Source of the DNA: Pelagibius marinus
GTDB taxonomy: Bacteria > Pseudomonadota > Alphaproteobacteria > Kiloniellales > Kiloniellaceae
Direction of reading: 5' to 3'
Length of the DNA stretch: 64,000 nt
Assembly (NCBI RefSeq): GCF_014925385.1
Contig: NZ_JACSDK010000020.1
Location: forward strand, 80,855 to 144,854
Shown here piece after piece: positions 59,671 to 64,000 of this stretch (within the stretch, counting starts at the first letter, position 1; each line of letters begins with the position of its first letter). Made by a program: the position numbers and the translations under genes. Under the pieces are notes generated by a model that was not told the origin of the DNA, searched no databases, and saw only the letters and a program-made list of their open reading frames with translations.

Positions 59671-60000
59671 CTAGGCGGAGTTGGTCTGCACCAGGGCGAC
59701 GCCGACGATGATCAGCGCGATGCCCCCCGCCTTGGCCAGGGTCATGGTCTCGCCGAAATAGAAGATGCCGACCAGGGCGACGCCGACCACGCCGACCCCC
59801 GCCCAGATGGCGTAGGCGAGGCCGACCGGCAGGGTTTTCAGCGTCTGGGCCAGCAGCAGGAAGGCAAGGGCGTAGCCGACGACGACGACGCTCGCCGGCC
59901 AGAGGCGGGTCATGCCGTCGGAGGCCTTCAGCGCCGAGGTGGCGATCACCTCGCTGAGGATGGCGAGGATCAGCAGCAGGTAGGACAGGGACAAGGTCAT
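59671..60000 (-). CDS. SMR-family multidrug efflux protein
   Basis: A 109-residue protein of four spans with the SMR key Glu17 in SEVIATSALKASDG and the later GLAYAIWAGVGVVGVALVG block. It works as a dimer and exchanges protons for lipophilic cations or guanidinium-type compounds. Its start overlaps the TetR stop by three bases (59997-60000), so both are one operon with the TetR gene first. Confidence 0.93.
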   Translation of the reverse strand: MTLSLSYLLLILAILSEVIATSALKASDGMTRLWPASVVVVGYALAFLLLAQTLKTLPVGLAYAIWAGVGVVGVALVGIFYFGETMTLAKAGGIALIIVGVALVQTNSA

Positions 60001-60569
60001 GGCCCTCTCCCCTCGACCCCAGTCGTCTCACACCGTGTCATCTCTCCGAGCCGCTTCAGCACCGCCTTGCGCTCCTTGGCCGAGAGCACCTCGATGCCGA
60101 AGAGGTCGTTCATCCACAGGCCGTCGGCGGCCAGGCGCACGATCGCGGCGGTCGTCGCGTCCAGGCCATCGTTGCGGCTGAGATCGTTCCACGCGGTTTC
60201 GTGCTCACGCAGGCGGTCGAGCAGGCCGGGGTCGGTGGCCCCGGCGGCCAGCAGGGCGGTGGCGAGCCGGTCCAGCGGGTCCTGGCCCGAGGGATCGACC
60301 GCGCAGGCGGCCAGGTAGCCGCGGGTCCAGCGGCCTGGCCCCTTGTCCCCGGCCATGGCGCGCTCGATGCGCGCCTCGGTCATCTCGATCAGTTGGTCGA
60401 CCATGCCGCTCAGCAGCTCTTCCTTGGTGGCGAAGTGGTAGAGCAGCCCGCCCTTGCTGACGCCGGCCGCGGCGGCCACGGCCTCCAGGGTGAAGGCGCC
60501 GACGCCCTGGCCCAGGACGACCCGCCCGGCCGCCTGAAGGATTTCCTGCCGTCTGTCCCGTCTGCTCAT
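59997..60569 (-). CDS. TetR-family repressor of the SMR pump
   Basis: A 190-residue regulator with N-terminal helix-turn-helix RRQEILQAAGRVV, FTLEAVAAAAGVSKGGLLYHF and KEELLSGMVDQL. The recognition helix SKGGLLYHF is typical. The ligand domain follows. A perfect palindrome at 60583-60598, just before the gene, is the likely operator, so it probably represses itself and the pump. Confidence 0.93.
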   Translation of the reverse strand: MSRRDRRQEILQAAGRVVLGQGVGAFTLEAVAAAAGVSKGGLLYHFATKEELLSGMVDQLIEMTEARIERAMAGDKGPGRWTRGYLAACAVDPSGQDPLDRLATALLAAGATDPGLLDRLREHETAWNDLSRNDGLDATTAAIVRLAADGLWMNDLFGIEVLSAKERKAVLKRLGEMTRCETTGVEGRGP

Positions 60570-60582
60570 GGATTTCAAACTA

Positions 60583-60598
60583 TACCGTCTGGACGGTA
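60583..60598. promoter_or_regulatory. TetR operator palindrome
   Basis: TACCGTC (60583-60589) and GACGGTA (60592-60598) around TG, a perfect 7-bp dyad 14 bp before the tetR start. The ACCGTC/GACGGT core is common in operators of this repressor group. Confidence 0.85.
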
Positions 60599-60643
60599 AA
60601 GTAAAGAGCTGTGCCGAAAACGCTGCTCGAGCCTGCGCCCGGG

Positions 60644-61234
60644 TCAGGTGTCTTCGTCGGGAAAGTCCGATGTGGGTTCCGGGGCGCCCCGCAGCCGGTC
60701 GATCTCCTCGGCCACCTGCTGGGCGCCGGGGATGCCGTAGAAGGCCTCGACGCGGGTGCCGCCGCCGGCGCTGCGCTGCCACCAGGGCAGCTTGCGGTCC
60801 ATGAAGACGACGGTGCCGAGGCCCGGGCCCGCCGCGCTGACCAGGGGCTCGTCCAGCTCGCCGGGCGCGAAGCTGCGCAGCCGCCGCAAGGGCCAGGTTT
60901 CCTGCACCAGGACCCGGCGGTCGGTGACGGCATAGAGCGTCCGCGCCGCGGCCCTGCGCGCCGTCAGCGGCGCGGCGAGCAGCCAGAGGCAATAGAGCCC
61001 CGCCGCCAGCACGAAGAGCGCCAGCAGCAGCCCGCGGCCGCCTTCCGGCCAGTTCGGCAGGAAGCTCAGCCAGAAGAAGCCGGCGATGACCACCAGGCCC
61101 AGCGCGCCGCGGATCACCTGCGGCAGCTTGGCGCGCGCCAGTACTTGCGGGTCCGGGCGGTCGGCCCAGACCAGGGTTTCGTCCGGCGCCAGCAGGGCGC
61201 GGGCCGCTTCGAGTGTGGCGTCGGGAGAAGTCAT
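60644..61234 (-). CDS. PH-like domain membrane protein
   Basis: A 196-residue protein with two spans in a hairpin (about residues 40-57 and 68-92) and a C-terminal bacterial-PH-like beta domain: LYAVTDRRVLVQE (the YxxTxxRvl pattern) to GAQQVAEEIDRLRG. Function of these domains is unknown. The start is ATG at 61234. The 3' end is 45 bp before the TetR operator. Confidence 0.75.
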   Translation of the reverse strand: MTSPDATLEAARALLAPDETLVWADRPDPQVLARAKLPQVIRGALGLVVIAGFFWLSFLPNWPEGGRGLLLALFVLAAGLYCLWLLAAPLTARRAAARTLYAVTDRRVLVQETWPLRRLRSFAPGELDEPLVSAAGPGLGTVVFMDRKLPWWQRSAGGGTRVEAFYGIPGAQQVAEEIDRLRGAPEPTSDFPDEDT

Positions 61235-61356
61235 GACAGTATGGCCAATAGCACCGGGTCCGGCAGCTTCCCGGTTTGGCCCAAAGGGGTCAAGCGCGCG
61301 CCACATCGTTGGCTGGTTCCTGCTAGCCTGCGTCGCAGCAACAGACGAGGAAACGG

Positions 61357-62359
61357 ATGCGAGAGAATTGGGAACGCGGCACCGAAGTCCTGCCGCTGAG
61401 CCCCGAAGAAGCGAGCCTGCTGTTACAGCCGATACTGCCAGGCCGCCGCGTGACGCAGGTGGTGCCGACCGAGGGTGGCAAGGCCAACACCAACCTCCGC
61501 GTCGAACTGGCTGACAGCAAACGGCTGCTCCTTCGGCTCTTCGTGCGCGATCCCGAAAGCGGCGCCAAGGAGGCGGCCCTCTTGCGCCGTCTGGCCGGAC
61601 GCGTTCCGGTCCCGGCACTACGTCACTTCGCCGACGATAACCCGGTCTCCGGCCATCCCTACGAGGTCTTGGAATGGATTGAGGGCCCGCGCCTGAAAGA
61701 GGCGCTCGCCGTCGCCGGACCGGGCGAGCCCGCCGCGCTCGCCCGCGAGGCCGGCCGCGTTTTGGCGGCCTTGGGCCGTGAGACGTTCCCACAGGCGGGC
61801 TTCCTGGCACCGGACCTGACCATCAGCGTATCCTATGAACCCGGCAGCGCCGGGTTCCTCCGCTTCGTCGAAGAGATGAGCACCGCGCCGAGCGCCGCCG
61901 CACGCCTTGACCCCCGATCTGCACCAGCGCTTGCTGGCGTTCTGCCGCGCCGAGGCCACCTTGCTCGACGACCTCGATCCACAGGCCCGCTTGGTGCACT
62001 GCGACTTTGACCCGAGCAATATCCTGCTCACCCGCGATGGCCCGGAGGGGGGTGACAGCTGGCGCCTAGCCGCCGTAATCGACTGGGAATTCGCCCTCGC
62101 CGGAACGCCGCTCATCGATCTCGGGCACCTGCTGCGCCCGCCGCAGGGAGACATTCCCGGTTTCGCCGAGGCGTTGGCTGCAGGCTACCGGGAGGCCGGC
62201 GGTGAGTTGCCCGGCGAGTGGCGAGCAGCAGCCAAACTGCTGGACCTCCTCGCCTGGCTGGATTTCCTTAACCGGCCCGGCGACCACCCCCGGCTCTTTG
62301 CCGATGCCCGCCGGATGATCGAAGATGCGCTCGTCCGCTGGCCGGATTTCCGCGCCTGA
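61357..62359 (+). pseudogene. Phosphotransferase (APH/choline kinase-like) gene with frameshift
   Basis: GAGGAAACGG precedes ATG 61357. The first frame gives the N-lobe (QVVPTEGGKANTNLRVEL, then LLLRLFV and the PYEVLEWIEG hinge). Conservation leaves that frame near 61880-61905 and resumes in the next one with LTPDLHQRLLAFC, where the catalytic loop LVHCDFDPSNILL (61998-62036) and VIDWEFALAGTPLIDLGHLL lie. Neither frame alone is an intact kinase. The break lies in a GCC/GCG run and could be a real frameshift or a sequencing error. The two halves together (about 330 residues) look like one gene of this family. Confidence 0.8.
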
Positions 62360-62524
62360 GCCGGATATCATGCGCAGACCAATGATCCCGTGCGACTCCA
62401 GGGTTAACCGCGCATTTCCCGGGGTCTTGAGGCGGCTTTTCCTGTGGAAAAAGCGGGCCCAAGCGCGTAAAACCGGCGGTCCGACAACATCAACGATACC
62501 TGAGAGTTAAGAAAGAGGTCCGCC

Positions 62525-63919
62525 ATGGCCACCCCCTGGGCGCCCGACAGCTGGCGCAGCAAGCCGATCCGGCAGGTGCCGGACTACGCCGACAAAACCG
62601 CGCTGGAGCGTGTGGAGCAGCAGCTCTCCAACTATCCGCCGCTGGTTTTTGCCGGCGAGGCCCGCCGGCTGCGTTCGCAGCTGGCCCAGGTGGCGGAAGG
62701 CAAGGCTTTTCTGCTCCAGGGCGGCGACTGCGCGGAAAGCTTCGCCGAGTTCCACGCGAACAACATCCGCGACACCTTCCGAGTGATGCTGCAGATGGCG
62801 GTGGTGCTGACCTTCGGCGCCGGCTGCCCCATCGTGAAGGTGGGCCGCATGGCCGGCCAGTTCGCCAAGCCGCGCTCCGCACCGACGGAGTCCATCGATG
62901 GCGTCGAGCTGCCGAGCTACCGCGGCGACATCGTCAACGGCATCGAGTTCAACAAGGAAGCCCGCGAGCCGGATCCCGAGCGCCTGGTGCGCGCCTACAA
63001 CCAGGCCGCGGCGACCCTGAACCTGCTGCGCGCCTTCGCCCAGGGCGGCTTCGCCGACCTGCACAAGGTGCACCAGTGGAACCTGGAGTTCGTCTCCGAC
63101 GGTGCCCAGGGCCAGCGCTACGACGAGCTGGCGGGCCGCATCGACGAGGCGCTGAACTTCATGCGCGCCTGCGGCATCGAGCCGGCGACGGTGCCGGAGC
63201 TGCGCGAGACCGACTTCTACACCAGCCACGAGGCGCTGCTGCTGTGGTACGAGCAGGCGCTGACCCGCACCGACAGCCTGACCGGCCAGTGGTACGACTG
63301 CTCGGCCCACATGCTGTGGATCGGCGACCGCACCCGCGACCCGGCGGAGGCGCACGTCGAGTTCATGCGCGGCATCTGCAACCCCATCGGCATGAAGTGC
63401 GGCCCGACCACGGACCCGGACGAGCTGATCCGCCTGATCGACACGCTCAATCCGAAGAACGAGGCCGGCCGCCTGACCCTCATCGCCCGCATGGGCCACG
63501 ACAAGGTGGCCGAGCACCTGCCGGCGCTGATCCGCACCGTGCAGCGTGAAGGCAAGAAGGTGGTGTGGTCCTGCGATCCCATGCACGGCAACACCATCAA
63601 GTCGGCCAGCGGCTACAAGACGCGGCCCTTCGACCGGGTGCTGGCCGAGGTGAAGAACTTCTTCGCCGTGCACCGCGCCGAGGGCAGCTACGCCGGCGGC
63701 GTCCACTTCGAGATGACCGGCCAGGACGTCACCGAGTGCATCGGCGGCGCCCAGGCGATCAGCGACGAGACGCTGGGCGACCGCTACCACACCCACTGCG
63801 ACCCGCGCCTCAACGCCAAGCAGTCGCTGGAGCTGGCCTTCCTCATCTCCGAGGCCCTGAAGGACGAGCGCATCGCCCGCCAGAACGGCGACAGCGACAA
63901 GGTCGCCGCAGCCTCCTGA
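62525..63919 (+). CDS. Class II 3-deoxy-7-phosphoheptulonate synthase
   Basis: A 464-residue enzyme. The first step of the shikimate pathway joins PEP and erythrose 4-phosphate. Typical class II blocks: [53 protein letters not shown] and [16 protein letters not shown], and [20 protein letters not shown] ending as [16 protein letters not shown]. The ATG has AGAGG upstream. Only plants and some bacteria use this class. Complete. Confidence 0.97.
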   Translation: MATPWAPDSWRSKPIRQVPDYADKTALERVEQQLSNYPPLVFAGEARRLRSQLAQVAEGKAFLLQGGDCAESFAEFHANNIRDTFRVMLQMAVVLTFGAGCPIVKVGRMAGQFAKPRSAPTESIDGVELPSYRGDIVNGIEFNKEAREPDPERLVRAYNQAAATLNLLRAFAQGGFADLHKVHQWNLEFVSDGAQGQRYDELAGRIDEALNFMRACGIEPATVPELRETDFYTSHEALLLWYEQALTRTDSLTGQWYDCSAHMLWIGDRTRDPAEAHVEFMRGICNPIGMKCGPTTDPDELIRLIDTLNPKNEAGRLTLIARMGHDKVAEHLPALIRTVQREGKKVVWSCDPMHGNTIKSASGYKTRPFDRVLAEVKNFFAVHRAEGSYAGGVHFEMTGQDVTECIGGAQAISDETLGDRYHTHCDPRLNAKQSLELAFLISEALKDERIARQNGDSDKVAAAS

Positions 63920-64000
63920 GTTGCGTCCCGGCGGGCCGCCGCGCGGGGCGCCCGGGCCCCCTCTCTGTTCTCCCTCCCCCACCCCTCCCGCCCCCCTCCC

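Overview
The window is GC-rich chromosomal DNA of an alphaproteobacterium. It carries the ATP-synthase inhibitor zeta subunit (DUF1476), a CGFS glutaredoxin beside bolA, split purS/purQ/purL, a class II DAHP synthase and a palindromic repeat of alphaproteobacterial type. A Rhodospirillales-like lineage is a reasonable guess but is inference. Most of it is ordinary housekeeping sequence with short operons.

Layout. 1-7.5 kb: end of an AstE-like gene, AbrB-type, CorA/ZntB and TerC membrane proteins, an SDR, a globin, a LysR regulator, tRNA-Leu(UAA) and a small lipoprotein. 7.5-18.7 kb: the accessory core, five minus-strand paralogous exported proteins of 506-742 residues that I cannot assign to a named family, plus the 3' remnant of a related sequence. 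18.7-28.8 kb: pirin, CinA-type protein, sfsA, map, a trypsin-like protease with a small companion, radC, purB, zeta subunit. 29-38.7 kb: NRDE protein, purC, two SYLF proteins, a MarR-GNAT fusion with an EamA exporter, purSQL, bolA, grxD. 38.76-40.93 kb: a complete IS1595-family element with an 8-bp target duplication, sitting in the U-tract of the grxD terminator. 41-50.3 kb: CBS protein, LysR/MFS pair, rpsD, arfB, a compositionally odd orphan, MarR, SDR. 50.5-57.2 kb: a tryptophan-rich 735-aa protein, trmJ, DUF2927, cimA, SDR. 57.3-64 kb: GcvA-like LysR, DUF1127, DUF1287, SMR pump with its TetR repressor and operator, a PH-like protein, a frameshifted kinase-like gene and DAHP synthase.

Main discovery. 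Each of the five paralogues is preceded by the same bipartite promoter-like motif, TGAACC then CGAC (T/G-TGAAC, 16-17 nt, CGAC), 51-67 nt before its start codon. The same motif precedes the exported DUF1287 gene (58.9 kb) and occurs in front of two stretches with no convincing CDS (4.6-5.0 kb and 18.57-18.69 kb), one of which looks like a short structured transcript with a terminator. This has the form of an ECF-sigma regulon controlling an envelope or secreted protein family. No sigma factor gene lies in the window, so the controlling factor is unknown.

The five proteins share an exported N-terminal domain, a beta-rich domain with conserved cysteines, one or two copies of a third domain, and in three of them a C-terminal domain ending in an IPG or VPG motif. 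Domain content varies by copy, and two copies have almost identical C-termini, which suggests duplication with gene conversion.
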